32,204 bases of DNA, from the NCBI GenBank assembly GCA_019639255.1, contig JAHBSF010000065.1, forward strand, positions 1 to 32,204, in the 5' to 3' direction. The stretch comes from Acidobacteriota bacterium (GTDB lineage: Bacteria > Acidobacteriota > Blastocatellia > RBC074). The translations under genes were made by a program, and so were the position numbers. The notes below the pieces were generated by a model. The model saw nothing but the letters and a program-made list of their open reading frames with translations, had not been told where the DNA came from and did not search any database. Every line of letters starts with the position of its first letter. The stretch's first letter is position 1. This document shows positions 1 to 9,935 of the stretch, piece after piece.

Positions 1-47
1 TATTGTCCGCCTCAACCAGGATTCATTCTCCAGCCTTTGGATACACT

Positions 48-1394
48 CTATGCGGCGCGACCTTCGATATGTTGTGCGTCCAGCAGTACACCTGGTTCTG
101 ATGGTTCCGGACCGGCCAACCGTGCAATTATGGTTAATGCCGCAGTATCCCCCGACACGTTCAGCACCGTCTTGAAATAATCCGCAATCGAATCCACCGA
201 TTTTAGCAGTATCACGCCCTCTACCGGGATGCCGGCTGCCAGATAAAGCGGCATGGAGACGAGCGGACCTCCGCTGGGTATTCCCGGAGTACTGAAACTC
301 AGAAGCAGGGTTGAGACTGAAAAAAGCAGCACCGCGGACGAGTTGATTGGCACGCCGTACACCTGAGCCAGGAACAAAAACTTGCAAATCCCGGAAATCG
401 GTCTATTGATCTTGAATGTAGAAACCGCAAGCGGCAGGACAAGATTCGTAATCACCGGTGAGCTGCGAAGATGCTTTTCAGCGCCAGTCAACAGCGCGGG
501 CAATGATGCTATGGATGACCTGGTCGCCAGTGCAGCCATCTGCCCGGGCGCTGCCGCGCGCGCAAAAGACTTGATTCCGACGCCGCCGAACACTCGCACA
601 ATCGGATATAGCAGGAGTGTGAATCCGGCGAGTAGCGTGCAGACAATGACAACGAGGTATCCGATTACGCCCGGCGCATCCCACCCGAAATTTGCCGCCG
701 CCGAAAGTCCGAAGGCAAATACGGCTAGCGGCATCAAACGCAACAGCCATTTCACGACAATCAGAACGGTTTCGAGCAACGCGTGTATGACGCCGAGCAG
801 TACCTTTCGGGACTCGTCACGCACGCGTGCGAGTGCAAAGCCGAACACTACTGAAGCCAGAATGATTGGGATTATTTCGCCATCCGCAGCAGCACGTATT
901 AAATTGGCGGGGATAAGACCGTTTACAAAAGATTTCAGCGAAAAGCGTTCTGTTTGCTCCAGCGGTGCGGCAGTTGCCGCTCCGGATCCGCCGACCTTCG
1001 CAGTAAGCTGAATTGCAGGGAATTGTGAAATCAGCGCCGGAGCCGCAGCAAGCGTATATACAGCCGCCGTGCTCAGCAACAGAATAAATATCAACAAAGA
1101 CAACCCGCTGACTTTTCCGGCAAAGCGCGTTCCTCCCCTCGTAGCGAAATTATAAATGAGCGTCGTGGCGATGAGCGGAAGGATGGTAATCCTGAGGGCG
1201 TTGGTCCAGGCGACTCCGATCAATTCCAAACCCTGGGTTAGTCGCAAGATCTGCGGTGACTGCCAGCGGTGAATGATTATTCCAAGAGTCAGTCCTGTAA
1301 ACAGTGCCGCGAGAGTGGCAACCGTGAGCGTAATTCGTTTCTTCGATGCGGGCGTTACATCCGCTGATGGATCCATTTCCTGATCCTTCTCCAT
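48..1394 (-). CDS. SDF-family (DAACS) sodium/proton:carboxylate symporter, divergent
   Basis: Inner-membrane secondary transporter of 448 aa, the usual length for the glutamate/dicarboxylate:cation symporter family, with about eight hydrophobic segments. The family's serine-rich hairpin is recognisable as ATRSSIASLP. The last helix reads VDSIADYFKTVLNVSGD and keeps the Asp, Thr, Asn and Gly-Asp positions that bind substrate and cation. Two differences stand out. The NMDGT cation-binding motif is replaced by FKINR after a conserved LPL, and the substrate-binding Arg of the last helix is Lys. The substrate may therefore not be a typical dicarboxylate, or coupling may differ. The start overlaps the 3' end of the upstream PP-loop gene by 40 nt, with GGAGG 13 nt before ATG. 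A second Met seven codons in, preceded by AAGGA, is also possible. Family assignment is firm; substrate is unknown. Confidence 0.85.
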   Translation of the reverse strand: MEKDQEMDPSADVTPASKKRITLTVATLAALFTGLTLGIIIHRWQSPQILRLTQGLELIGVAWTNALRITILPLIATTLIYNFATRGGTRFAGKVSGLSLLIFILLLSTAAVYTLAAAPALISQFPAIQLTAKVGGSGAATAAPLEQTERFSLKSFVNGLIPANLIRAAADGEIIPIILASVVFGFALARVRDESRKVLLGVIHALLETVLIVVKWLLRLMPLAVFAFGLSAAANFGWDAPGVIGYLVVIVCTLLAGFTLLLYPIVRVFGGVGIKSFARAAAPGQMAALATRSSIASLPALLTGAEKHLRSSPVITNLVLPLAVSTFKINRPISGICKFLFLAQVYGVPINSSAVLLFSVSTLLLSFSTPGIPSGGPLVSMPLYLAAGIPVEGVILLKSVDSIADYFKTVLNVSGDTAALTIIARLAGPEPSEPGVLLDAQHIEGRAA

Positions 1395-2473
1395 AAGCCC
1401 GGTTTAACCTCCGGCGCAAAAGCGGTGGATCGGCTGCGTTCAACAAGAGAGCGCGCTTCATCCAATATCTCTTTGGGGAGCCTGGCCCGAGCAAGCACAA
1501 AGTTCAGAACTTCGAGTCGGCCTTCCATCCTCGGAGTTGCCCTCAAATCGTGGGCCAGAGCCCCGCTTCCGGCGAAAACCGTATACTTATCCAACACACC
1601 CGAATCGGCAAGCGCCAGCCGTGTCCTCAGGCACTTCGTGCAAAGCGAACAATTGCCTGTAGGAGTCCTGTTCTCCCAGCACACGCGCAGATGTTCATAC
1701 AGGATCGGTTCATCGGAAATTTGGTGCAGTTTTTCAACGCGCTTGAACTCGCTTCCGAAATTGAATATTTCAAGAATCGCGGATGACCAGTATGGGTCAA
1801 GACACGAGTGCGAGCCCCAGGGCCTGTCGTTTGTCTTCGCGATCGACGAGGAGATAATCAGGCGACCGATCTCGCCCGACAGCAGGTGACCGATCGCCGC
1901 CATTGCGCCGCCGTGCGCACGTTCCCAGGATACCTCCCCAAACGCAGGATGCTCCCGAAGATTTGTATGGACGAAGATTGGCCTCTTTCCGGTCTGCTCC
2001 GCAATCTTACGCACCGACTGTTTTACCGATGAAATTCGTATTTCGTCCCCAATCGGTATGTCGAAGCCGAATATCGTCACCAGATCATCGATTCGTTCCG
2101 GTGGGCGAAGTAGCGAAAAGAAGGAATCGACTCCGCCGCTGAAACAAAGCCCTGTTCTTTCGAGTCGGGGCCGTTCGGATTTAGTATCTTCCAGCGCCTC
2201 CGGAATGCCCCCCGCGTAACCCCACCACGATGCGGTTACATTGAGAATCTCCTTCAGGTTGCCGAGCCATTGCGGATCTACCGGTTCACCAAGTATGAGT
2301 TCGGCGCCCACGTGGAGGGCAGGGATCAGAAATGCGCAGCCGAATGCTTCGGCGCTGGGTTGCAGATCAACATCATAAGACTCGAACCATACAGGCCGGT
2401 CATTGACAAGCGCCTGTATGCGGGAGCAATTGCCGGTTTTGACTGCTTCGATCTCTTCGACCTTGATCGGCAT
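1355..2473 (-). CDS. PP-loop (SGGVDS) ATP-pyrophosphatase-like protein of unknown substrate
   Basis: Protein of about 372 aa. An SGGVDS P-loop at residues 112-117 is the nucleotide-binding signature of N-type ATP pyrophosphatases (QueC, ThiI, asparagine synthetase class). A C-terminal NCSLCTKCLRTR cluster has the Cys-x2-Cys-x2-Cys pattern of a metal site similar to that of QueC. Between them are HGGAMAAIGHLLS and a PWGSHSCLDPYW segment. It is not QueC itself: the flanking motifs differ, and no queuosine genes are nearby. The first ATG (2473) is chosen. An in-frame TTG at 2506 would begin inside a half copy of the dispersed repeat. No good ribosome binding site is visible for either. The 3' end overlaps the transporter gene, suggesting co-translation. 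Family call is good; function is unknown. Confidence 0.75.
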   Translation of the reverse strand: MPIKVEEIEAVKTGNCSRIQALVNDRPVWFESYDVDLQPSAEAFGCAFLIPALHVGAELILGEPVDPQWLGNLKEILNVTASWWGYAGGIPEALEDTKSERPRLERTGLCFSGGVDSFFSLLRPPERIDDLVTIFGFDIPIGDEIRISSVKQSVRKIAEQTGKRPIFVHTNLREHPAFGEVSWERAHGGAMAAIGHLLSGEIGRLIISSSIAKTNDRPWGSHSCLDPYWSSAILEIFNFGSEFKRVEKLHQISDEPILYEHLRVCWENRTPTGNCSLCTKCLRTRLALADSGVLDKYTVFAGSGALAHDLRATPRMEGRLEVLNFVLARARLPKEILDEARSLVERSRSTAFAPEVKPGLWRRIRKWIHQRM

Positions 2474-2492
2474 TGAAGTTGAAGAGCAGAAC

Positions 2493-2557
2493 GCGGAAAT
2501 CGCCAAACTTTCCGTTTGTTCCGTCCATTTCCGTTTGTTCCGTTATCTCTCTTTCCT
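2493..2557. repeat. Dispersed inverted repeat, copy 1 (right half only)
   Basis: Four TTCCGT hexamers occur at 9-10-9 bp spacing followed by TATCTCTCTTT. This matches the right arm and inner loop of the complete copies. The outer left arm is missing and the PP-loop gene starts there instead. It lies 27 nt downstream of the propeller-protein stop codon. Confidence 0.85.
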
Positions 2558-2583
2558 CCTGAACCGGGAATCGCTGTTTCGTC

Positions 2584-4314
2584 TCATTCATCGATCAGTC
2601 GATGATAGCGGCCCATCCAGTAAGGGAGCAGAAAATACGCCCCATCGTCCTCCGTCCGCCCACCGTTTCCGCCGTCGAGCCGGTACGGATTGCCGTTCCA
2701 CTTCGACATAGGCAGCTCATCATAGGGCAGCACCTCGAACGATTGTGCGCGCCTGAACCGATCCGAAGCCGGGTCGCGTAAGACATCCAGCCGGTGCGAG
2801 TTCACAACCGACCACTCGATCTGGTCCATAGGGATTTCGCGCAGTGTTCGTAGAGATTCTGCTCGGTCGAACTCCTTGCTTTCCGTCCCCACCGCGAAAA
2901 TGAAATTCCAGAGCGGATTGCGTTCGGGCCGCTCTATCTGCCAACTGCGTTCCAGACTCTCGCGGTAAATTTTTACGAGTTCCTGATCCTTTTCATAACT
3001 GAGAAGCGGATAATACGACAGAAACGCAAGCTCATCATCCGAGTGATTGATTCTGCCGGGAATGTTGATCTTCTGATTGCGGGTAAGTAAGTGGTAATTG
3101 TGTTTCTCGATCAATTCGCGATATGCAGATTCGTAGCGCGGGTTTTTCGTAAGGTAATGCGCTACACGCAAGTGCGAGAGCATATGCAACGCTCGCAATC
3201 CGGTTTCGTCCGGATCTTCCCATATATCCGCCGGCGCCCACCAACCCCAGCGCGTGCGCTTGCCGTCTACATCGATCAACTGAAAATTGTTGTCGAGAAT
3301 GTGGTTTGTCATGCGCTCGACGAGCGCCCGTATTTCACTCTTTTCTTTTTCGTCGGCGACCAGATCGTAATAGATCGGGTATACGAAATAATGCCCTACG
3401 ATCTCATCCGAACTCGTATCGGCCTTCCATCGCCATTCGCCGTCGGGAGTCGTGTGCCACTCGCCGTCGGATGGTTGGTCGTCAACTCCGATTTTGATGA
3501 AGGATCGGGCGGGGAAGCCCGGTATGCCGGAAATGGCTTCCAGCCTCATTAGGGCGCGCATGCCGATGCGTGCATACTCCCGCGCTTCGGGGGATTTCGT
3601 AACTGCAAAACGAAACGCCTCCGCCGCAACGTACATCGCGGTCCACAGCCCGTCGTTGTCGCTTGAAACCATTCTGTTGGTGGACAGATCTCCGGGCGTC
3701 ATCAATCGTGAATCGGAAGTCAGTCCGTGTCGGACATGACGAGCACGCACGCGCTCGACAAAATGGCGACTTTTATCTTCGAGCGTCATCGGCTCAAAAA
3801 TAATCCGGCTCATTCCCTTTGGAGTTTCTATCCAGACGGCGCGTACAGTCGCGCGAATGTCAAAGCCTATGCCCGTTACCTTGTCGTCGGGCAACCATCG
3901 CATGCCCGCGAAATACTTCATCTCGCCCGTTTGTTCGTTATACCGAATTGCACCTTTCGTGGTTCCAATCCACAGCAACGACTGCGATTCCTGAGCGATC
4001 ACGGTGATTTCGTTCCAGGGAAGCAGCCTGCCGGCCGGAAACGGACTGAAGCCGCCGGCTGAGTCCCAGGTTACAATGCCTTTCTCTCCGCCGATCAACC
4101 CCTGCCCGGCTCTCAACAGTTGAGCCGAATGAATCATCTCGACACGTCCGGCTGTAATCTCGGTAAACTCCTGCGGCGTGTGGAACGTGCGACTCGCCTG
4201 AATATAAGTAGATGGAGTCTGCGCCTCGGCAGGCAAATAAAGCATTGCAACAAGGAGTAAGCTGATCGCGCGGAAAGAAAACGCGGGAATCGCAGGCGAG
4301 ATTGGTGTAATCAT
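2584..4314 (-). CDS. Secreted protein: regulator-propeller-like blades plus alpha-barrel domain
   Basis: 576 aa. The N-terminus has a hydrophobic signal peptide ending AEAQ at about residue 32. Residues about 60-180 contain blade-like repeats of the two-component-regulator-propeller type, for example LLWIGTTKGAIRYNEQTGE followed by AVWIETPKGMSRI. The remaining roughly 380 residues are rich in helices and aromatic residues (DGEWRWKADTSSDEIVGHYF, TRWGWWAPADIW), resembling (alpha/alpha) barrel proteins found next to glycosidases. No catalytic pair can be assigned. The start ATG shares its A with the TGA of the upstream SDR gene (TGATG), with GGAGGA about 11 nt upstream, so translation is likely coupled. 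The context implies a periplasmic or secreted role in carbohydrate breakdown. Function is not established. Confidence 0.75.
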   Translation of the reverse strand: MITPISPAIPAFSFRAISLLLVAMLYLPAEAQTPSTYIQASRTFHTPQEFTEITAGRVEMIHSAQLLRAGQGLIGGEKGIVTWDSAGGFSPFPAGRLLPWNEITVIAQESQSLLWIGTTKGAIRYNEQTGEMKYFAGMRWLPDDKVTGIGFDIRATVRAVWIETPKGMSRIIFEPMTLEDKSRHFVERVRARHVRHGLTSDSRLMTPGDLSTNRMVSSDNDGLWTAMYVAAEAFRFAVTKSPEAREYARIGMRALMRLEAISGIPGFPARSFIKIGVDDQPSDGEWHTTPDGEWRWKADTSSDEIVGHYFVYPIYYDLVADEKEKSEIRALVERMTNHILDNNFQLIDVDGKRTRWGWWAPADIWEDPDETGLRALHMLSHLRVAHYLTKNPRYESAYRELIEKHNYHLLTRNQKINIPGRINHSDDELAFLSYYPLLSYEKDQELVKIYRESLERSWQIERPERNPLWNFIFAVGTESKEFDRAESLRTLREIPMDQIEWSVVNSHRLDVLRDPASDRFRRAQSFEVLPYDELPMSKWNGNPYRLDGGNGGRTEDDGAYFLLPYWMGRYHRLIDE

Positions 4315-5057
4315 CAGGTATAAAGTCCTCCATTCGGGCTGATGGTCTGGCCTATTACAAAGCTGGATTCCTCGCTTGCAAGAAATACCGCCGCAGCCGC
4401 TATTTCCTCAGGTCGCCCGATGCGTCCGAGCGGCGTCATCTGCACCATCATCGGGCGCATCTGGTCGGGGATGTTTTCCAGTATCGGAGTCTCGACCCAT
4501 CCCGGCGCAATGCAGTTTACCCGAATACCGTGCGCGGCGACTTCCTGCGCCACGCCCTTGGTAAGCGAAATGATTGCGCCCTTCGCCGCCGTGTACGATG
4601 CACCGCCGGGCAGGCCCTTAAGCCCCGCAACAGAGCCCATATTGATTATCGCTCCCGATCCGCGCGGCAGCATGCGCCGAATCGCCTCGCGTGTGCAGTA
4701 AAACGTGCCCGAAAGATGCACGCTTACAATGGAATCCCACTGTTCATCGGTCATCTCGAAAACCGGCGTCAACTGCCCCGCGTTACCTGCGTTGTTTACA
4801 CAGATATCCACCGGCCAGCCGCGGTCATCAAGTGCGGCAAACAGTCGTGCTACAGCGGCCGGATCGCTAACATCGGTCGGCACGGCAAACGCCTCCACGC
4901 CTCGATCCTGCACAAGCCTTACGGTTTCCTCACCGCTCGCTTCATTCAACTCTGCAATTACCACGCGCGCGCCTTCGTCGGCGAACCTGACGGCGATTGC
5001 GCGGCCCAGACCGGACCCGCCGCCGGTGATTACTGCAACTTTATCCTTCAGCTTCAT
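4314..5057 (-). CDS. Classical SDR-family NAD(P)-dependent dehydrogenase
   Basis: 247 aa, typical for a classical short-chain dehydrogenase. The cofactor motif [10 protein letters not shown] is at residues 11-20. NNAGN, a catalytic Ser (GSVAGLKG) and SYTAAKG giving YxxxK are all present, followed by the usual PG and C-terminal NGG segments. Asp or Glu after the second strand ([10 protein letters not shown]) suggests NAD preference. It probably oxidises or reduces a sugar or sugar-derived alcohol released by the neighbouring glycosidase. The start at 5057 is preferred over the longer open frame because it begins exactly at the family's N-terminus and forms an ATGA overlap with the GH2 stop, with GGGAG 12 nt upstream. 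Substrate is unknown. Confidence 0.9.
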   Translation of the reverse strand: MKLKDKVAVITGGGSGLGRAIAVRFADEGARVVIAELNEASGEETVRLVQDRGVEAFAVPTDVSDPAAVARLFAALDDRGWPVDICVNNAGNAGQLTPVFEMTDEQWDSIVSVHLSGTFYCTREAIRRMLPRGSGAIINMGSVAGLKGLPGGASYTAAKGAIISLTKGVAQEVAAHGIRVNCIAPGWVETPILENIPDQMRPMMVQMTPLGRIGRPEEIAAAAVFLASEESSFVIGQTISPNGGLYT

Positions 5058-8000
5058 CGGGCATCGCTCCCTGTTTTGACCTGAAATTCGTAGTTGTTCT
5101 CGGAGATCTGCTTTCCCTGTGAATCCACAACCTGCGCCCACAACGTGTAACGACCTTCCGCACCGGCCCTGATAATCACATCCTGAAGTTTTCGGCTCGA
5201 ATCGGCCTCGAGATTCAGACGCCCACCGGTCCACACCCCTTTGTGTATTTCGCGTCCGTTAGCGTCTACAAGGCGCCACGACACTCGCACATCCTTCAAT
5301 TCATATAAGTGATCGTTGATTATCCAAAGCTCGGTTATTATATCCTCTCCGCTCGACCAGATGTCCCTGTCGTATGCAAAAGACGGCAGCACCATTTGGA
5401 ACGATCGCTGCACGGTGTAGAACGATTTTGTAGGTTGCCGGTAAAAATCAACCGCCGCCATCGTTACCGACGGCCACAGATCTACGGCGTGAAAATGCAG
5501 TATCCCGCCCGACGGCTCATACTTTGTGCGACGCATCCGTTCTATCGCAAGCTGAAAAAGCCGCGCGACGTAATCCTGAGTTTGCGGGATGTATTCCTGC
5601 AAGGTCTTCGCACCGGGTTCGCCCCACGCCCTCATCGCTTCAAAGAGTTGCAGTTTGTGAAATACCCATTCGTCTTCGTGCTCGCTGATCGGCCAGGCGT
5701 TGGGGATGAATTTCATCAGGCTGTCGTAATTGGGCAGGGCCGTGGCGCCGAGTTCGGATACGAATTTTTCCGTCATTGAAGCGTACGCCCAGATAGTGCC
5801 GCCGTACCAGCCTTCATACACGTGTGCATCGCCGTAGCGGCCGGTAGATCGCTGCACGGGGCGCCGCTGCGGATCGTGCAGGTACAAACGCGGTTCGAGA
5901 TGTTTTGTCAGATCACGGTAGTTTTCAAGCGATTCCTCGTCGCTTGTCGCCCATATCGCTACCGACGGATGATTACGCACATATTTAATGTGCGGGTCAT
6001 ATAGTGCAGCGGCTTTCAGCGAGAACGCGCGATCTTCCGGATACCAGGCTTCGAGATAATCCTGCCAGACGAGAATCCCAAGTTCATCCGCAAGATCATA
6101 AAATTCGGGATTGCTGAAATTACAGTGCAGGCGAACCATATTCACGTTCATCGCCTGCATCAGTTTGTAGTCGCGTTCGTAGTCGCTGCGTCTTACTTCG
6201 GATTGGAAGAGGTGGTAATAAAAGTTCGTTCCGCGAATGAAGATCCGCTTTCCGTTTAGATAAAACTTCCAGTCTATGTGCTCGATTTCGCGTATTCCCA
6301 CCGCGTGAGAATATGTGTCCGAGAGCGCATCATTGATGCTTGCCGTGGCCGTCAGCGTATAGAGGTTCGGCCGCCCGTGATCCCACGTCCACCATAACTC
6401 GGGGCGCGCAACGTGCACTACGTAACGCCTTGTGTTGATTCCTGCAGAAAGTTTTTCGACCGCAGTCAACCGCAGCCCGTTTGCGGCTTCGAAGTTCCTC
6501 GGAACGAGCATCAGTTGGATCCGCGCATTGTCAATGTTTTCCGAAGAGTCGTATTCGACATCGACTACGACATCGGCCGATCCGTCGCGGTTGAGTCTGG
6601 TATCGATGGCGACATCGGATATTCGCACCGCACCGACCCCGATGAGTCTGACGCTGCGCGTAATTCCCAGCGCGGTAATATTATCGGGTTTTTGATCTAC
6701 GGCCCCGTACGAGCCTTTTACCGTATATGGGCGATGCCGCCAGTAATAGCTGACCGGAGTCCATACGCGGACGGACAGTTGATTCGGCGCGTCGAACTTC
6801 AGTCGCGGTGTGACATCGAATTCGTAAGGGTCGGTGTAACCCTCGTGGCGGCCGAGCAGCTCGCCGTTCAGGTATACGTCGGCGTAATAATCCGTCGCTT
6901 CAAAACGCAGGATCAGGCGGCGACCGGCGAGATTGGGCGGTGCGTCAAACGAGCGCCTGTACCACCATTCCTTTTCGCTGATCCATTCGGCCTCGCGCGT
7001 GAAATACTTCGGCGCTTCGAGTATCTGTGTGTGAACCGAACCGGGAACATTCACCTCTTTCCAGTTTCGGTCGTCAAAATCGGATCGGTGAAACCCGGAT
7101 TTTTCGCCTTCGGATTTTTCAGCGGAATTGAGTCTCCACTTTCCATCCAGACTGAATTCCGCAGGGCGCTCGGTTATGGCTCGGCGCAATTCGTCCACTG
7201 GAACTTCGTTTATCAGCGGGATCAGTTCTGAACTTCGTGTAATGTTCGTCGGTTCGGAAACGGATGACGTGACGGCAAGTATCGGCTGCCGGAACTTTCT
7301 GTACTCGTGTCTGGCCTCGACGACGGTTTCCGTCCCCTTCCATCGAGGAAATGAAAGAGCTATTTCAGTGGATGCAGCCGATGAATCCAGGCGCTTGGAG
7401 GCAAAAAACTGCCGCGCCCCCACGCCTTTCCATTCCAGTTGTTCGTCGATTTCAAACAGACCGAATGCGCCGTAATTCTCTTCGCGCTGATAATAAACGA
7501 CGTGCCGGCCGGGAAGATCGGCGAAATCTCTGCCGCCTATAAGGTGATCCGGCGGGTTGTCGGTTTCCCATCCGTCGGGAAAGCGCAGTTCAACGCCCTC
7601 CATCCAGCGATCGAACGGCAGATAAGGCGACGCAGAAATACAGCTAAAGAAAATTCCGTAATCCGCGCCTCGTTGCGGTTCATCTAGCGATGCGCGCCAG
7701 CGCAGCACGGGGCTCTTTGCGTACCAGGTGAATTCCCAGGTTTCGCGTCTGTCGGCGTGCCGTGCACCCGACACCTTCACCCTTGCACGAAGCGGCCCGG
7801 ATTCGATGATTTCGACTTCATCAAATCCGCCCATACGGGATGACTGGGCGCCGTTTATCGAAAGGAATGTGCCGAATCCCGCGCTGCGCTGCCCGGATCG
7901 AAGCGGTTCCGTTACATCGGGCGATGTATCGATCAGATTCAGATTGCGCATATCACCCGCCGACTTGTTGTAAGCCGCGACGAGCGCCGGGTGAGTGCCT

Positions 8001-8494
8001 TCGTAGCCGAGGTTGAGTATTACTCCGAAACGCTCGTTGGCCATTTCAATGCGCCCGACTCCGATTCGCCTGGCAATCATCTCGGCATTGGGCGCACCAA
8101 AGGCTTGCTTCGTGTGTGCGTTTACGAGTCGGTATACCGGGCGATCTCCGGGAATAATGCTCGCCTGAAAAAGTATTTCGGCCGCTTGAACCGTGCCGTC
8201 GGGATGCCTTGATTCTACCGCGATCTGAGTAGTGACAGGTCTGGCGTCGGGCCCGATTACATACAGCGAATCGCCGCGCACTTCACCCACGGCAAATGAC
8301 CGACGTATGGATACGACTTCGGCGTCGCGCCGGAAAATTCCGGTGGGTTCTTCGAGTGTAATTGTCCAGGCTTTGACCTGAGCATGCGCGGCGGCTGCCA
8401 GAAGCGTTGTTATGCACAGCAGCAAGAAACCGCGGAAGACGCGGAAATCAATGGAATTTACGGGAAAACTCCCTGTTACCCTAAATGAAACCAC
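5054..8494 (-). CDS. Secreted GH2 glycosidase (beta-mannosidase/galactosidase-like) with lyase-like N-terminal half
   Basis: About 1146 aa from GTG at 8494. The signal peptide has core [15 protein letters not shown] and cleavage site AHA-Q. The first roughly 400 residues resemble the beta-rich rift-barrel region of exo-rhamnogalacturonan-lyase-like (PcRGLX/YetA) proteins; this is a recalled similarity, not a tested one. The second half is a GH2 enzyme: jelly-roll sugar-binding domain ([29 protein letters not shown]), Ig-like domain, then a TIM barrel ([18 protein letters not shown]). [14 protein letters not shown] holds the acid/base Glu (about 5935) in a DE rather than the usual NE context. 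[15 protein letters not shown] holds the likely nucleophile (about 5750). The start is uncertain. The frame stays open to ATG 8677, which overlaps the previous stop as ATGA, but that would bury the signal peptide about 80 residues inside. Confidence 0.85.
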   Translation of the reverse strand: MVSFRVTGSFPVNSIDFRVFRGFLLLCITTLLAAAAHAQVKAWTITLEEPTGIFRRDAEVVSIRRSFAVGEVRGDSLYVIGPDARPVTTQIAVESRHPDGTVQAAEILFQASIIPGDRPVYRLVNAHTKQAFGAPNAEMIARRIGVGRIEMANERFGVILNLGYEGTHPALVAAYNKSAGDMRNLNLIDTSPDVTEPLRSGQRSAGFGTFLSINGAQSSRMGGFDEVEIIESGPLRARVKVSGARHADRRETWEFTWYAKSPVLRWRASLDEPQRGADYGIFFSCISASPYLPFDRWMEGVELRFPDGWETDNPPDHLIGGRDFADLPGRHVVYYQREENYGAFGLFEIDEQLEWKGVGARQFFASKRLDSSAASTEIALSFPRWKGTETVVEARHEYRKFRQPILAVTSSVSEPTNITRSSELIPLINEVPVDELRRAITERPAEFSLDGKWRLNSAEKSEGEKSGFHRSDFDDRNWKEVNVPGSVHTQILEAPKYFTREAEWISEKEWWYRRSFDAPPNLAGRRLILRFEATDYYADVYLNGELLGRHEGYTDPYEFDVTPRLKFDAPNQLSVRVWTPVSYYWRHRPYTVKGSYGAVDQKPDNITALGITRSVRLIGVGAVRISDVAIDTRLNRDGSADVVVDVEYDSSENIDNARIQLMLVPRNFEAANGLRLTAVEKLSAGINTRRYVVHVARPELWWTWDHGRPNLYTLTATASINDALSDTYSHAVGIREIEHIDWKFYLNGKRIFIRGTNFYYHLFQSEVRRSDYERDYKLMQAMNVNMVRLHCNFSNPEFYDLADELGILVWQDYLEAWYPEDRAFSLKAAALYDPHIKYVRNHPSVAIWATSDEESLENYRDLTKHLEPRLYLHDPQRRPVQRSTGRYGDAHVYEGWYGGTIWAYASMTEKFVSELGATALPNYDSLMKFIPNAWPISEHEDEWVFHKLQLFEAMRAWGEPGAKTLQEYIPQTQDYVARLFQLAIERMRRTKYEPSGGILHFHAVDLWPSVTMAAVDFYRQPTKSFYTVQRSFQMVLPSFAYDRDIWSSGEDIITELWIINDHLYELKDVRVSWRLVDANGREIHKGVWTGGRLNLEADSSRKLQDVIIRAGAEGRYTLWAQVVDSQGKQISENNYEFQVKTGSDAR

Positions 8495-8525
8495 AGCAGA
8501 ATGGTACACACTACGCAGTCCGCAA

Positions 8526-8595
8526 CTGGGTACGCACGCGCCCTCGCGTGCCATTATTCGCCGCCGAAAGCACGCGAGGGCGCGTGCGTACCCAG
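8526..8595. repeat. Perfect 26-bp inverted repeat with 18-nt loop
   Basis: The left arm (8526-8551) starts CTGGGTACGCACGC and the right arm (8570-8595) is its exact reverse complement. The arms are GC-rich, unlike the AT-rich dispersed family elsewhere in the window, and this is the only copy here. It sits between the Gfo/Idh stop and the signal peptide of the GH2 gene, in a stretch where the GH2 frame happens to stay open. It could be a REP-type element or an mRNA hairpin controlling GH2 translation. Confidence 0.85.
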
Positions 8596-8673
8596 GAATG
8601 TGTCCCAATGTTTCGTGGTCTAACTTAGAATCTGATTCAGCTTTCCGCGACTTCTGCAGTTTCTCAGGATTAT

Positions 8674-9912
8674 TCATGGTTTCCAAACACCGCGGGCTAC
8701 GGCGGGCACGAAATCGTCGAGTTTATCGGGCTCAAAAGCAATTGTTCTTTCTTCTTCCGCGCTGCGGTATGCAGCCATAAGAAGCTGGGTCACTTCAAGC
8801 CCGGTATGGAAATTGTCTTCGGGCTGAACCCCATCCAGAAAACAGTTTACGAAATGGCGGTTTTCCCATTCATAGCCGTAGTCGGCGGTTTCGTTTGCCA
8901 CGACGGGCATCAATCCCTGTTCGGCATTCTGTTTTTCTACGAGGTCCTCGCCCGCCTCGCCCTGTACGCGGCGGCTGAAGAAAAGCTTCAATCCGCTGTC
9001 GAGAGTATTGACCTGCATCGAATATTCGGGTCCGAGCACCTCGGTGCTGAGCCGCAGCCCCGCTCCCACATAACTCCACGATGTGGTCAACTCGGAAATG
9101 ATCGGTAATCCCGCTTCGTCTACATAGGTGATCGTAGCGCGAGCGAAATCCTCGGATGGGCGATTCAGGTAATCTACTTCGGGTCCCATCATCTCGCTCA
9201 GAAGTTTTGCGTATTCGGGGCGCGACCATTTGAGCGAGGCTATCGAGGCGGAAATCTTGACCGGGCGGATGCTGGAGCGCGCAGCGCCGGGCTTTGTAAG
9301 CAGCAGTCGTGCGACTTCAATGCTGTGGCACATCATGTCGTTCAGCACGCCCCCGCCCTGCAATTCTCCCTGCCAGAACCACGGCATATGCGGCCCGCTA
9401 TGTTCTTCCGCAGAGCGGGCCAGATACGGACGACCGGCAATCGACGCGCCGCGCGCCCAAAGGATTTCGCGCCCCCGCACTACGGAGGGTTCAAACAGTT
9501 GATCTTCAAGATAACCGTGCAGCACTCCGGCTTCTTCTACGAGTTCAACGACTCGTTTTGCCTCCGCCACGTTTCTTGCAAGAGGTTTTTCGCACGCAAT
9601 GCCAATGATGCCGCCCTTGCCTGATTTGATCGTTCGCACGATCGCTTCCATATTTTCAATGCGTTTATGGTTCGGCCCGCATATCCAGATCGCATCTATT
9701 TCAGGAGCGGCCACCATTTCTTCAATGGAATCGAAAGCGCGCGCCTCGCCGATTCTCAAGCTGTCTGCAAGACCGGCCGCTTCCTCTGCGTTTTTCTTGT
9801 TGGGGCTCCACACACCGCGAATATCCGCCCCGCGAACCGCGAGAAAGGATTTAATGTGGAAGCGAGTAATGAAACCGCTCCCGATGAAACCGATACCCAG
9901 TCGTTTACTCAT
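8674..9912 (-). CDS. Gfo/Idh/MocA-family oxidoreductase
   Basis: 412 aa. An N-terminal Rossmann fold has GFIGSGF at residues 8-14 for NAD(P). The family's EKP motif appears as ACEKPLARN. The substrate domain carries [15 protein letters not shown], which matches the catalytic D-x3-H segment. Members oxidise or epimerise sugar and inositol hydroxyls, often through 3-keto intermediates, so a role in processing sugars released by the GH2 enzyme fits. The start at 9912 has GAGGAG nine nt upstream. The gene lies 23 nt after the aminotransferase stop, and its TGA falls within ATGA, a possible start of the next frame. It looks cytoplasmic, with no signal peptide. Family is secure, substrate unknown. 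Confidence 0.9.
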   Translation of the reverse strand: MSKRLGIGFIGSGFITRFHIKSFLAVRGADIRGVWSPNKKNAEEAAGLADSLRIGEARAFDSIEEMVAAPEIDAIWICGPNHKRIENMEAIVRTIKSGKGGIIGIACEKPLARNVAEAKRVVELVEEAGVLHGYLEDQLFEPSVVRGREILWARGASIAGRPYLARSAEEHSGPHMPWFWQGELQGGGVLNDMMCHSIEVARLLLTKPGAARSSIRPVKISASIASLKWSRPEYAKLLSEMMGPEVDYLNRPSEDFARATITYVDEAGLPIISELTTSWSYVGAGLRLSTEVLGPEYSMQVNTLDSGLKLFFSRRVQGEAGEDLVEKQNAEQGLMPVVANETADYGYEWENRHFVNCFLDGVQPEDNFHTGLEVTQLLMAAYRSAEEERTIAFEPDKLDDFVPAVARGVWKP

Positions 9913-9935
9913 ATCAATACGCTCCTCGGCATTTC

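Noticed and set aside
6413-7231. Long plus-strand open frame of 272 aa opposite the GH2 gene.
   Set aside because: It lies antisense inside a clear enzyme gene and has no ribosome binding site or family-like motif. It is a shadow of codon bias, like those at 382-1011, 4530-5084 and 30491-31366.
8495-8677. ATG 8677 as the GH2 start.
   Set aside because: The ATGA overlap with the previous stop is attractive, but the signal peptide would then lie about 80 residues inside and the frame would run through a palindrome. Kept only as an alternative.
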